DNA of 64,000 nucleotides, taken from contig OX235277.1 in NCBI GenBank assembly GCA_944472155.2, positions 26,918,804 through 26,982,803 on the forward strand, read 5' to 3'. The notes beneath the pieces are model-generated. The model was not told the DNA's origin. It was given only the letters and a program-made list of their open reading frames with translations, and ran no database searches. The stretch comes from Trichobilharzia szidati (taxonomy: Eukaryota; Platyhelminthes; Trematoda; Strigeidida; Schistosomatidae). This document shows positions 52,761 through 63,826 of this stretch, in pieces; position 1 is the stretch's first letter, and every line of letters begins with the position of its first letter. A program made the translations under genes and the position numbers.

Positions 52761-53159
52761 GTAAAATCTCAGCGAAATTGAAATGATTAATTCCAACGTT
52801 TCGTTCGGCAATCTGGTCCGAACTTCTTCAGGGAAATTAATCGAAATTAACATAACAGAGGTTTATATATATATATATATATATATGACAGGACAAACAA
52901 TTTAAAACAAGAGATGTACTTTTATATATAAACATACAATTTTATTCAAAACAATTAGTCCCTTCTATAAATTTTGATAGCATTATTAGAAGACGGAGAT
53001 TATCTGAAAAACAATGTGATGTATTTGCGCTATACATTTCGAACAATCTGATCACACATTTACTTGTCAAGTCAAGTATATATATATATAAATATATATA
53101 TGGAAAAGTTAAATTAAACAAAGTGACTGAAAAAAGAATTAAGAATAATTAACACAAAC
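52761..53159. repeat. PLE terminal repeat with inverted ORF start
   Basis: 52761-52885 continues the PLE terminal repeat ('ccgaacttcttcagg', then (TA)n at 52862-52888). 52930-53010 is the reverse complement of 53757-53830, the start of the plus-strand PLE ORF. More (TA)n lies near 53083-53100. PLE terminal repeats are known to include the start of the element. Confidence 0.65.
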
Positions 53160-53757
53160 GTTTGGTAATCCAATCAAATAAGGATTACCAAGGTAGGTTA
53201 AGAGTAATAACAAACTGTTTTTGAATACACAAGGGGGGCTTAAGTTTATGAATGGCTATAGCCTCAGCGTATTTCAGTAAACGTCCTTGACCGTTTTTAT
53301 AGATGACCTTAAAGGCTGAGTTAACATCAACCTTATGGTTCATCTCGATTAAATGTTTAGCTATAGACGAAGTTGGTAGTCTGACACCTGCATCTATTGG
53401 CTTGTCACAATTCATCTGTTTTTCTAACCATTTTGGATATGCTCTCCCACCCTCACGTGCAACGCGCGATTACTCCTCCCTATGTATGTATGTCCACACA
53501 CACACGAAAATTAGTAAATTGTGTGGGATGTGATATAATCACTTGTGCACTTTTGAGGTTTGCAGTGAAGCATATTTTTAGCTTTTTCCACAATTACAAG
53601 CTGGGCTGCATAGTAGGTTCTACGGATGATCGAATTCAACCTTTGTCTCAAAATCCTACTATTTATTTCCCCGTTATATGGTGATTTGATGAAAACCTTT
53701 TCCTTAGGGACGGTATGGATTGTAGGTTTAGAGGTTAGTTGACTTCTACACCTACAT
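53160..53757 (-). pseudogene. PLE linker and GIY-YIG relic, head-to-head with the next element
   Basis: The minus strand reads 'LTSKPTIHTVPKEKVFIKSP' (53700-53750), 'NSRILRQRLNSIIRRTYYAA' (53605-53665), 'SHTIYQFSCVCGHTYIGRSN' (53470-53530; C-x-C, Y-I-G, R), a frameshift, then 53415-53185 'PTSSIAKHLIEMNHKVDVNS', 'AFKVIYKNGQG', 'AEAIAIHKLKPPLCIQKQFV'. All EN parts are present across one or two frameshifts. Upstream of 53757 the frame runs into the antisense of the plus-strand PLE. Confidence 0.8.
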
Positions 53758-54690
53758 TTTTCAGATAATCTCCGTCTTCTAATAATGCTATCAAAATTTA
53801 TAAAAGGGACTAACTGTTTTAAATTTTTGAAAAGAAGACTCCCTCCATGCACTATCAAACGGTTAGATGGACTTCTTACCCTGAAGTGTAAAGTAGCATC
53901 TGAAAAGGTGAAATTGGATTTTTATAAATCTTGTCTCTCAACTCACACATTCCCGAAGGCATTTTGCAAATCTCTTCGATCTTCTAAACTTCAACCAAAT
54001 ATTTCAAATCTTATTCGTCTTACGAAATCTCACATTGACAATTCTAATGAGAAGTTATGTGGATTGATTGAACTCCATTTATCGTCATCAAATATATTGT
54101 CTGATGTCTCCATAATTTGCCAAATCAAGTTCATTAATTTTTGTAGCTCTGCCGTTAATAAGACGAAAGAGAATACTAGATTGAAATTGCTTGGATCTTG
54201 TACCTCTGACTTTCAATTAAACCAATTCCCATTAAATCCTGATAAGTATGTGACAAATCTGTCATCGGTTGAACTTTTATTACATGAAAAGGAGGTGCTA
54301 TCACTTGGTTTCAATTTTTCTATCCCTCATTCAACAATATTTCGGACTTAGCAATTGATTCTCAGTTTGAAAAGTTGTGTGATCAGTTGAGTTTCCTAAC
54401 TGCTTCCTCGACAGATGACCAAAGTTGGTTGAAAGTTAAATTTGTAGATGTAGCACACCAATTCCGTAATTTAAGTCGGAAACAAAGAAGCATTTTAACA
54501 TCAACTCATTTTAAAGTCCTAAATGAATTACTTAACAGATCCGATTTAGTTATTTTGAAACCTGACAAAGGATCTGGTGTAGTTGTAATGGACAGATGCG
54601 ATTACAAAACAAAAATGTTATCCATCCTTAATGACAAAAGCAAATTCATAGCCGATGTTCCTTCGGATGATATCAATTTACAAAACACCT
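53757..54690 (+). pseudogene. PLE ORF N-terminal region
   Basis: 53785-54351 reads 'IKGTNCFKFLKRRLPPCTIK', 'LKCKVASEKVKLDFYKSCLS', 'SSVELLLHEKEVLSLGFNFS'. After a frameshift 54375-54698 gives 'SRKQRSILTSTHFKVLNELL' and 'LVILKPDKGSGVVVMDRCDY'. 'L...E..LL..G..F' followed by 'L..PDKG.GVVV.D..DY' is the usual N-terminal order of PLE proteins, just before the RT fingers. This is the only N-terminal PLE region in the window. The RT itself is deleted. Confidence 0.8.
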
Positions 54691-55230
54691 TACAATGACT
54701 CTGAGTGAGGTCAAATACATAGTTCGAACTAGTAGATTGGGGGAGGGTGGTCAGATTGTCAGAACACAAGAATTTAACTAACGTTAGAATGGTTGATCTC
54801 ACGAAAATAAGACATGTAGAAAGAGGAACTCAGCAGTTGTACTGCATGCATTAACACACAACTCCACAATAGGGTGGGTGAGAGAGACAGTTAAAATTCT
54901 AAAATGTAATATAGCAGGATGCAGAAATAGAGAGGTTGATTACTGTATCTTTTTTCATCGAATAATCTACAGACAACCTATGTAATAGGAATGACTCATC
55001 ACCAATACCAGAGATATGGAAAATACTACTTCCAATCAAATGAAGAGATGAAAATTAATGAAATTATATAGAGGAAGTGAGAAAGTTGTGTGAGTAGTGT
55101 CTTGATATGATTATGAGCGATAATAAATTGTGCTCGAAACGTGGTCATAAGTAAATATTACTTTGTATAACACTGTGAGACATTATGAAAATGAATTTCC
55201 GCCATCATGGAATTATACTCCAACAAAGTA
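54670..55230 (+). pseudogene. PLE GIY-YIG tail joined to the N-terminal region by deletion
   Basis: From 54672 the text 'atttacaaaacaccttacaa' matches the start of the C-x2-C EN domain elsewhere ('atttacaaaataccttgcaa', about 5810 complement). Then 'YIVRTSR', 'EFN' and 'HALTHNS..GWVRETVKIL'-like frames and the PLE tail 'gagcgataataaattgtgct' (55105-55130). The whole RT between N-terminus and EN is missing and the frame is shifted at the join. Confidence 0.65.
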
Positions 55231-56284
55231 GAAAATTTCAACTCTTATAATGACAAAATATAGTGAACAGAGGAATGATGATTTGGGGGTGTATGAATTA
55301 AAACATGATTGATTAATATAACGCTCGAAAAATAGACCATAAAGAGGTAACGATAGGCAGATTGGTTGACACACAAGTGAAAGCCACCAACACATTTCCA
55401 GTGAGCAAAAGAGAACACACATGAATGTAGGCAGGCAGGCAGACAGGGCGAGCGACAAATGGGAAGTATATATATGCGCATCTATGTAATGTAGTATATA
55501 TGAAATACAAAAAGTAACTCAACGTTGGAGATATACATAATTTACGATAGCAATAATAATAATAGTAATAGTAATAATGACAGTAATTCGTTGTGAATGA
55601 AGAAACTGGCCTCTTTGGATACTTACTGCTACTACTGCTTACTACTACTTAAAATCGAAGTTTTCAGTAGTATATCTCAGCAGTAGACAACAATTAATAG
55701 AATGGGGAAAATGAAGAAAAAGCAATCAAGGCAATCGAGATAAACAGATAGATGGCGAGATAGAGTTGACAAGTAGGTACGTGGGTAGGTAGATAGGTAG
55801 GTGTACACACATAAGAGAGAGTTTGTCAACTGTCGCATAAAATGACTAGACCCAGAAAAAAGAGAGTAATCAACTGCTTTGACTAGTAATCAAATAAATT
55901 GGAAAGGAGAAAAGAGTGCATTCTCTCTTCCTATTGTGATTGTACAACAGTGTGTGTGTTTGTGAATAGTTAATGTGATTATTAACAGAAATTATGAAGA
56001 ACAATAATTATAAGCTGTATGTGTATGAATGACATCTTAAAACGTCTTAAGTCAATGACTAAATTTAAATGAGGTAGCAAAAGGTTTCTTATGCAGGCAA
56101 AGTAATAAGGGAGTGTGGGGGGGGGTCGCACATAGAGGATGGAGGGTCATACCCAGAATGTACGAAGTAATGCAGTCATCAGGAGTCCATAGATTCCACA
56201 GTAGGCCAAGGTAGTGGTATGTCAGACCTGTTTCCACTGTACCCAGAGTACTAGCTGTTTCAGGACAGTCGTAATGGCCTCTCT
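55231..56284. other. No recognised gene
   Basis: Simple repeats (ATA/GTA near 55550-55585, GGTAGA-type near 55785-55805, a G run near 56118). Open frames on the minus strand around 55213-55522 overlap in all three frames and have no motif. Confidence 0.45.
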
Positions 56285-56776
56285 TAGGGGACTACCCGGC
56301 TAAGCTCATTTATACGCGTAGGGATATAACAAAACAAATGCAAACTTGCGTTAAGATATCATTTAATATATTAAGATATAAAATATACATATGTAAGATA
56401 CAGTTACTTGGTGAGTTATTATTGTCCCAAAAAACAAATAAAGTCCTACGGAGTTAAAGTTATGAAGTAGTCTTTCCCATCTACTATTGCTCACTCCACG
56501 AAGGAGTATGCCAACAACCCGAGAGGTACTTGTGAAGAGAAGAGGAGGTTGAAGCAAAGATTTTAAATATGGATATACGGATTAGGCACCGACCAGTGAT
56601 GTTTGGCGGTAGTGGGAAGCCAAAGAACTGGAGAAGTTATATCATCCGTAGTGCGCGGTGAACAAGATGGATTCCGCTATTCAACATATCAATTAACACC
56701 CATGGTGTGCAGTGAATTCTCTGTTTTTTTACTTTTTTACAATGAACGCATAATTTGATATTTTTCGGCCTCCACA
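56285..56776 (+). mobile_element. LTR-like fragment ending CCTCCACA
   Basis: Matches the second half of the 4354-6643 LTR: 'cggctaagctcatt', 'cagttacttggtgagttat', 'gaagtagtct', 'atatttttcggcctccaca'. It lacks both insertions and so shows their target sites. The 5' part is missing. Confidence 0.6.
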
Positions 56777-57379
56777 GTCTGCCGTTTGGAGTATTCAGCA
56801 CCTGGAGGGTTCAGCAATCTATTTATTACACAATAGGTGATAAAGATCTTTCAGCGTTAGCTGTATGGCTTGTTTACACTAGGTGACCTAATATCGAGCT
56901 GTTGGTGGTTTTCGCTAAATCTTTATTTAGCCACAAATGCAGATGCTCTGAAGCAAGAAGAGTCTAGTTCCCAGAACAATGGTTATTAATAATGGCTTCA
57001 CAGGAGCAGCTGAAATGATAAGTATAGACTAGTTAGCTAGCCTAGGTGCGTCGTCGTTCAGTTGGAAAATCACGACTAGTTGTGTAGAAAATATGAGCTG
57101 CATCTTATCTGCGTCAAAAGTTATTTGAATCAGTTTTCCTAGTTCTTTGGTCACCGCTTCACATGGTATGTCACCTTTGAATTGCAATCGCATACATTAG
57201 GGCTTCTTATTCACAGGTAGGGAACAGTTTATCATTTTCTTGACATGTGTTTCAGAATGAACTCTTCTGGATAGTTATTTCCAATTAAGGTGTCATTTAC
57301 ATTCTTAAGTTGGTCTTCAATTACATATTCTAAACAAAATAGGTCTGACCATGTAACTGAGGGTTTTCATCAAACTTCT
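56777..57379. other. No recognised gene
   Basis: 56777-56840 resembles 18355-18415 ('ctgtttggagttttcggcac'). Nothing else recognised. Confidence 0.4.
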
Positions 57380-57765
57380 TTTGCATTTCAAGGGAAAACA
57401 GCTACGAAAGCGTCTATATAAATACTGGAAAAGCTATTTTAGAGGCTGACAGTGTCGAAATTCACGGATGGCACGACGTATGCTAACGCAAGATCTTATA
57501 CCCACAACTCCTATAGCATTTCTTCCGCGCGATTGTCCAAAATACGAAATATATTTCGGGACTAAAATCGTAGTGCGAGGATAATTGCTCAACTGGCCAA
57601 GGATCGTGCACAAACAGCCATACGTAACACGACACCCTGCCAAATCGCGTGGATGTTTGACCGCAAACCTTCAGCTAAACAAGTCGATTTATACATCGAA
57701 GGTCATTCATTGTCCAGTGTTGAGTGATAAATGTTGTTGGCCAATAATTTTGGGAGATTATCTAC
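57380..57765 (-). mobile_element. LTR-like fragment (TGTAGYGGTA type), second copy
   Basis: Minus strand begins 'tgtagtggtagataatctcc' at about 57773 and runs collinear with 14040-14385. A TATA-like 'tatttatatagac' lies at about 57412-57425, read on the minus strand. The plus-strand frame 57585-57794 is fortuitous. Confidence 0.45.
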
Positions 57766-58799
57766 CACTACACTATATTGCCTTCTCCACGTAATTATCT
57801 TGCACAAATTTCTTTATATGCCGCCACCAAGGTTTTGTGAGAAAGACATCTGAAAAGTAAGTTCCTTTTAAAATTCTTTTTCACAAGAGAATTCGATGCA
57901 TTACTGGACTAAGAGACATTACAACGAGCCTATCCAAGTTAATTCCACAAAGGATGAATGCATCATGTTGGTCATGAACATTCCACAACTACGGGAGGAC
58001 ATCGGAAGCCTAGAGAGGATGAGTCCAAATGAACGTCACTAAATGGTGGACCAGACTTTGCAAATGACACAGTGATACTTAGCGTAACTTGTGTACATTC
58101 GAATGCTGGCACTGCATGTGTGAATGCGTTCAGTTTCGCATACAACAATTAAATTCAAGCCAAACAAACCTAGGTGAAATGAGCTTGCCTGTAGCACAAA
58201 AAATTACGCAAAAGTAGAGGAACCACGGGCTTTGGAATGCTCCTAACATCTACAGCTACCCCATGGGCCCTACACAAACTCGCCGGACATCTTATAGGTC
58301 AGCATATCCTACACGTTCTAATCTTTCAAGTCACTTCTATCTGAAATATCACCTACATACTTTACGGTAATTCTTTTGTCAAATCACTGTTATACTCTAT
58401 TTTATCTTAACTACCTAGGCGTTTGATAAAGCTAAAACTTACCCTTTTCATTCACACTCTTCGCTCGCTTAAAGTTCGGTTGCTTTGATGAAAAAATATA
58501 ACAACACCAATGTTTGACAAAAACTATATTTTCATCGAAAATGTCATAGTTTTCCATGGTAAGACCAGTATGGTTGGCATTATACATTGCAAACGTATAC
58601 TACCATTCCAAGGACACTATAGCTCCTCCTCGTATTTATCTCGTTAATATACTTTCAATGATGCATTACCCATAATTGCATTTTATACCATTTTGCAGCT
58701 TCCCGCGACGTTCTACTTTTCCTGCAATGGCTATTAATCACGTGGGGGCATAGCACTTACCCAAATATAGTTAACTACCCTTTAGGGATTATATTTAGA
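57766..58799. other. No recognised gene
   Basis: No open frame above 60 codons and no repeat match found. It may be the decayed 3' part of the LINE to the right. Confidence 0.4.
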
Positions 58800-60110
58800 T
58801 CTTGCTAATGGCCAGATATCAAGTAAAATTCAGTTGGAACTATGATCAAGACCAGCATCCCAAGTATAGTCAAGTCATAATTTCAGCCATGCAGTTCTGT
58901 AGAAATGATACATAACAAAGCCATCATAGCGGACCTCAAAAATATCACCTGCTGAATGACACGACCTCGATCATGTTCAGACAATGTTATCGGTCATCAG
59001 AATTACTTGCGTGGTACTGCCATTCGATGCAAACAGTTCTACAAAGGCAATAATAATCATTGCATATACTCAGCTCGGAAAGACTAGATCTCACTGGCGT
59101 GGAGCAAGACTGATCATTGAAAACCCAAAGTCCGATGGTCAGTGTAACATTGCTAGAGACGGCCTAGATTGGCATACGCCACCCCCCTTACAGGTCTTAT
59201 TAGTGACACCTCCGTCACCAGTCACATAACTACCTAGATAAATGAACTTATTGATCACTTCGGAAGGATGAGTGCATGCTGATGCCAATCTTGCAACAAC
59301 ACTTTCCACTCCACTGGCAAAAAGCACATGCCATACAAACACTGGTCGCCAACCGATTCAGTAACCTGTATGTTATTACACAGTAAGACGATAGCATCTG
59401 AATACTCCAGGTCGAAAAGTCTACCCGCAGGTAGTAAACCTACATCACCATCTCATGCATACTTCATAGCTGTCTCGAGAACGTAGTCAGTGGTAAAGTT
59501 GAAGAGAAGTGGTGAGACTGCGCAACCCAATCTAACCCCATTGCTGTGAAAATAGCGGTGGCAGTAAGCCTTTGCCCTACCTAAGGTATTGTGTGTCAAG
59601 GGCTTTCAGCATGTTGACAAACTTCTCAGAAACACCTCTCCTTAACAGACACTGTTCTTAAGAACAACTCTGTCCAAAGAATCGAAGACAAACCATTATA
59701 CCAAGAAATATGCTTGTTGGCCTGCAAATCGATGTCGCACCAACTGGCGAAGACTGAACATATGATGAATGCATCCACGACATGAACAAAGTCCAGCCTG
59801 CTCTCAAACAGCCAAAATTTCTCATGCGTCCTACGCAGCCTGCAGTGCAGGACACCAGCCAATATTTCAGACGCGAATGGTAACAGGCTGTTTGTAGCTT
59901 GCACTACGTACACCCTTTCTAAAGACAGACACGGTAATAGCTTCGTTCGTCCACTTTTCTGAATAATCCAGTCAAAGGAACTGACTTTAAACAGCCGGAA
60001 GCAGGGTGCCCTATGGAGCGTTAGTACTTTAAGCATCTTTCGAAAGACTGGCACTAACCAAACATGGAGCAATTTTATGTTGGTTGAATACACACAAGCT
60101 ATCTATCATT
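58800..60110 (-). pseudogene. Non-LTR retrotransposon RT relic
   Basis: Across many frameshifts the minus strand reads 'FDSLDRVVLKNSVC'-like motif A (59650-59680), 'SNGVRLGCAVSPLLFNFTTD' (motif B, 59495-59550), 'LLPAGRLFDLEYSDAIVLLC' (motif C with Y-S-D-A for YADD, 59380-59440), 'CFLPVEWKVLLQDWHQHA' (59275-59325), 'FIYLGSYVTGDGGVTNKTCK' (59190-59250) and 'AYANLGRL'. The order matches the LINE family whose tail is at 3285-4090 and 7770-8055. Catalytic residues are lost. Confidence 0.65.
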
Positions 60111-60250
60111 TACCCAGTTGACAGCCACATAAACAACTTGACACGGTTAACGTGGGTGGGTGAGGGTGGATAGACTTCGGTCCCTCTCTCGATGTGTTCT
60201 TATGTGGTCATGCGTTCATGGCCTTTGTCAGTTAAGCCCAATGCACTGCT

Positions 60251-60703
60251 TTGACAAAAGCGAAACGGCGAATGAGAACGTCTGGTGTTGACAACCAGAT
60301 TGAGGAACATGTAGATCCACCTAGGGGAGCTAGAAATCCCAGATTCCAATCTCCTATGGTGTACATGGGCTCTAGAATCCATACTGATCAAATAGCATAT
60401 GAACCTGGTTTCGTCACCGGAAACCATGGGAACACAGCTCCTGACGCTGCTGCTGGATCAGGCTTCAAGTCAAAGGCTCGGAGAAGGGGAGATGGTCCTT
60501 TAGGACAACCACGTGCTTCGTTCTCGGCGCCCAAGCAGTATCTCAGGCCTTGCACATACTATGATATAATTTTGTCTGGTGCATCTCTCTTCGTACCCAT
60601 AATGTACATCAAGTTTGTATTTGGAATAAAAGAAAATAAATACCCATTTGACAAGACACAAGAAAACACTGAACATCAATTTCACCTCCCAAAAAAGAAG
60701 TAG
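60251..60703 (+). CDS. Hypothetical protein, unrecognised (150 codons)
   Basis: I do not recognise this frame. It begins 'MTKAKRRMRTSGVDNQIEEH', is rich in R, K, P and G for its first 90 residues ('DPPRGARNPRF', 'SKARRRGDGPLGQPRASFSAP'), then 'DIILSGASLFVPIMYIKFVFGI', a possible membrane segment (about residues 109-128), and ends in lysines. GC is higher than around it. It directly follows, in opposite orientation, the start of the LINE relic at 58800-60110, so it may be part of a LINE 5' region rather than a gene. No splice sites or promoter were established. Confidence 0.2.
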   Translation: MTKAKRRMRTSGVDNQIEEHVDPPRGARNPRFQSPMVYMGSRIHTDQIAYEPGFVTGNHGNTAPDAAAGSGFKSKARRRGDGPLGQPRASFSAPKQYLRPCTYYDIILSGASLFVPIMYIKFVFGIKENKYPFDKTQENTEHQFHLPKKK

Positions 60704-61563
60704 ATACAAATACAAAGACAAGAAATATTACCCCATTCACAACAGCAACGAAAATAAGCATAGGAACCAATAATTAGTAAATTTAAAAAATACATAAAGA
60801 ATGAGGAACCAGAGCGATATATGCACTCTAAGTTCAAAAAAGAGTTAGTGTATGATTATTATGAATTCAGCTGTATTTTTATTAGAATACAAAATATTTT
60901 AAAAAGGAAAACAAGATCACAGAGTAGATGGTTTGTGATGAGATGAATCACTGGTGTCTGTGTGTTTGAGTCCTTCAGTCGACTATCATATTTACAAGTA
61001 AGTGTATGAAGGAAATTATCCAAATCAAAAAAGAGAAACGGAAATGCACGCAACTAGCCAATCCCCGTGATTTCCCCAATGTCAGCTCTAAAAAAAACAA
61101 AACAAAAAATGTATGAAAAGATAACTTCTCAAATATTGTAGTCAATTTACTGGAATATGAAAAATTAGTGCCGATAAACCCATATGTACACAAAACAGAT
61201 TTGGGTCACAATACACAATATTCGTTCATAAACCTGTCTTAGGCGTTCAAAAATTATTTATCATTACTCTGACTCTGACTTGGTAATCCAATTTTAGCGC
61301 CAATGTTCATTTTACCAGATAATATTTTTACCTCCCTCTGTTCGCTCACCTGGTTTGCGTATGTCTTATCTTTCATCGTAACCCGTACACATTGTCACCC
61401 ATACTGATAAACAAAAGCCGATTCTTCATGCTCTGTTATCTTTTATATAAGTATGTATGACAAGTACAGGTGTATGTGTGATCAGAACGTCAGAAAGGCG
61501 TTGCACAAATAACGGCGAACATATATCACGAATCAGACTTCACGTGCTTTCCTTCCAGTATAC
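60704..61563. other. No recognised gene
   Basis: AT-rich sequence. Open frames (60859-61193, minus) have no motif. Confidence 0.45.
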
Positions 61564-61765
61564 TTGTGGAAGTAGAAGGCAGGCAGTCAATTACAACTTG
61601 ATTTTGTATTACGGACCCAGAGGAATCCTGAATGTTTTAAAAAACTGTGCTACCTACTTTTTTACGACACAGCTAGAGTATCTCTTGTTACGTTTGCTAT
61701 ATCATGCACGAAAACACCTCACGATAGCTTTTATCCTCACATGCAAATACACATTACACTACATT
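61564..61765 (+). mobile_element. LTR-like 5' fragment
   Basis: 'tgtggaagtagaaggcaggc', 'cagtcaattacaacttgatt' and 'acgaaaacacctcacgatag' match 4354-4560. Only the first ~200 bp of the LTR are present. Confidence 0.5.
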
Positions 61766-62029
61766 AGATAAACTACATCTTATTATTTTCTCAAATTCAT
61801 GAAGGGAACTAATTGTGTTCAATATCACTTTTATTTAGTAATTCCCATGACTTAAAAGGTAGACGAGAAACGGTAACCGTTCCATTGTCAACACCAACAG
61901 TCTACATGTTAGCAGTTAAACGACAAGGAGCCTGACTTGACTTGAGAAACGACCATGCATATTGTCACTTCTTCGTCAAGACCATCTATAATAATAATTT
62001 CAAGTAATTGTATGCTTCCTTTAACAACT

Positions 62030-62095
62030 GTGGAGGTGTGGCTCAGTGACTCACGGGTTCGAGTCCTGCTCCACGTACTTCTTCAGCTAGCTTCA
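62030..62095 (+). other. tRNA-like pseudogene or SINE head, shortened
   Basis: 'ggaggtgtggctcagtgact' (A-box) is followed almost at once by 'cgggttcgagtcctgctcca' (B-box). The outer GGAG/CTCC bases could pair as an acceptor stem. The anticodon arm is missing, so it is not a functional tRNA. 61766-62030 and 62096-62283 show nothing else. Confidence 0.5.
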
Positions 62096-62283
62096 GCAAC
62101 TCGATAGCACCAACCCTCACACCAGACGAGTGTGACTCTTAGTCTGATACATGAAAAGTCTATTCACGGGTGAGTTTAAACAACCTTTGAGATTTAAAAC
62201 CACAGCATTTGCTCATTTGGCGACTAATTATCATACAATGACTCTCCCAAAGAGAACGAATTTAACTACAGGATTATGATATT

Positions 62284-62544
62284 GTGTATGAGCTCTCCAT
62301 TCCATTCACCAACTACTGTCATATCCCAACACTAAAAAATAAATTCATAAGACGCATAAACTTTCGTATCATAAAAAGTAAATTACAAAAAAAAATCATA
62401 CTGTTTGATCAAATTAGTGACCACCTAAAATCAACTCCTTCCCACTATGAATGGCTTAAAAAATCACGTGTTTCTGATACACTAAGTGTGCATGGAAACC
62501 TACAATTTGACGAATTATTAAAACACTTTTTCATCTCATTGTAA
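62284..62544 (+). CDS. Hypothetical ORF, unrecognised (86 codons)
   Basis: Starts 'MYELSIPFTNYCHIPTLKNK' and is rich in K, I and F; the second half reads 'FDQISDHLKSTPSHYEWLKK'. No domain known to me, and AT-rich chance is a real possibility. It ends just before the PLE tail at 62575, so it could be flanking host sequence or part of another repeat. Confidence 0.15.
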   Translation: MYELSIPFTNYCHIPTLKNKFIRRINFRIIKSKLQKKIILFDQISDHLKSTPSHYEWLKKSRVSDTLSVHGNLQFDELLKHFFISL

Positions 62545-62574
62545 ACACTATATATATACATTACAGAATACTCA

Positions 62575-63826
62575 TGGAAATTCCATCATGGGTAAATTTT
62601 ATTTTGATAGAGTCTCACAGTGCTATACAGTAATATTTACTGATGACGTTTCGAGCACAATTTATCGCTCATAATCATATCAAGTTAATCACACGACTTC
62701 CTAAACTCTTTTATATAGTTCCATTGTTTTTCACTTGATTTGATTGGTAGTATTATTTTCCATATCTCGGGTATGAGTGATGATTCATTCATATTGCATG
62801 TGTTGGGTGTAGATTCGATGAACAAGGATTCAGTAATCAACGTCTCTCGCTCTCCACCTACCTAGATTACATTTTAGAATTTTAACCCTCTCCCACCCTA
62901 TTGTGTGGTTGTGTGTTAATGCATGCATTGCAATTGCCGAGCTTTTTTCTAAATTACTTATCTTCTCTGGGTCAACCATTCTTACCTTAGCTAAATTCTT
63001 ATGTTCTGACAATCTGACTACCCCTGACCTACTAGTTTGACCTATGTAGTTGACCTAACAGTCATTGCAGGGTATTTTGTAAATTATATTATTTTGTCTA
63101 ATTGGGTCCACTGGGTCCTTTAACCTACAAAGCTTGTCCTAGCTGAGTGAGTTTGTAGGTTTAAATGCCACCCTAATTCCTGCTTTATTTAGAATCCTAC
63201 GTAGGGTCTCAGATGTCCCCTCTTTATATGGTATAACTGTAGATGACTTATATTCTCTCTTATTTATGTTATTATTACTAGTTTCACAATTCTTTTTGTT
63301 TTTCTTTTGGCGTTTTTCAATCTTCCTAATGAATTTTAGAGGATAGTTATTTAGAACCAACGCCTCTTCTATCTGTTTTATTTCATCATTTAGGTCTTTT
63401 TTTGTGCTACTTAGTGCCATTGCTCGGTTTGTTAAACACTTAATTAAGCCTGCCTTAACAGTTAAAGGATGAGATGAATTAAAGTCTAAATATCTATTAG
63501 AATGCGTTGGTTTTCTATAAACACTAGTGTGTAGTTTACCTTCTTCTATTCGTTTTATTTTACAATCTAACATAGCTAATTCTCCGTGCTCATTTTCGGT
63601 TTCAAATGTGAATTTTATTCCCTCCACTAGTGAGTTTATGTGTGTCAAGAAGCTAGAGAGGGGTAAGTTCTGTTTTTAACACTGTGAAAGTGTCATCCAC
63701 ATATCTCCACCATATTTTTAGAGTAGGATTAAACGTAATAAGTGCCATATTTTCCCAGCTATCCATAAATATATCTGCTACGATAGGGGATATTGGTGAT
63801 CCCATTGCTAGCCTATTTGAGGTGAA
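62575..63826 (-). pseudogene. Penelope-like element: RT core, linker and GIY-YIG (C-x2-C family)
   Basis: From 63826 on the minus strand: 'LAMGSPISPIVADIFMDSWE', 'LKIWWRYVDDTFTVLKTELT' (63668-63745, Y-V-D-D intact), a frameshift, 'INSLVEGIKFTFETENEHGE' (63590-63645), 'LHTSVYRKPTHSNRYLDFNS', 'EALVLNNYPLKFIRKIEKRQ', 'STVIPYKEGTSETLRRILNK' (63190-63245), a stop, 'NNIIYKIPCNDC' stop 'VNYIGQTSRS' (63030-63090) and 63012-62830 'MSEHKNLAKVRMVDPEKISN'. The tail with 'gctcgaaacgtcatcagt' complement lies at 62575-62700. Truncated at the RT fingers. It is the reference for the fragments at 5.4, 12.0, 22.7, 40.9 and 54.7 kb. Confidence 0.85.

Noticed and set aside
55213..55522. Three overlapping minus-strand frames rich in C, L and Y
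   Set aside because: Frames open in all three phases at once point to composition, and none has a motif.
62041..62090. Possible tRNA gene with good A and B boxes
   Set aside because: The anticodon arm is missing; about 25 bases are lacking. Treated as a SINE or tRNA remnant.
62635..62700. Full hammerhead in the tail of the C-x2-C PLE family
   Set aside because: GAAAC and GTC and a stem are there, but no CUGANGA stands before the stem, and the CTGATGA present is on the wrong side. Reported only as a related motif.
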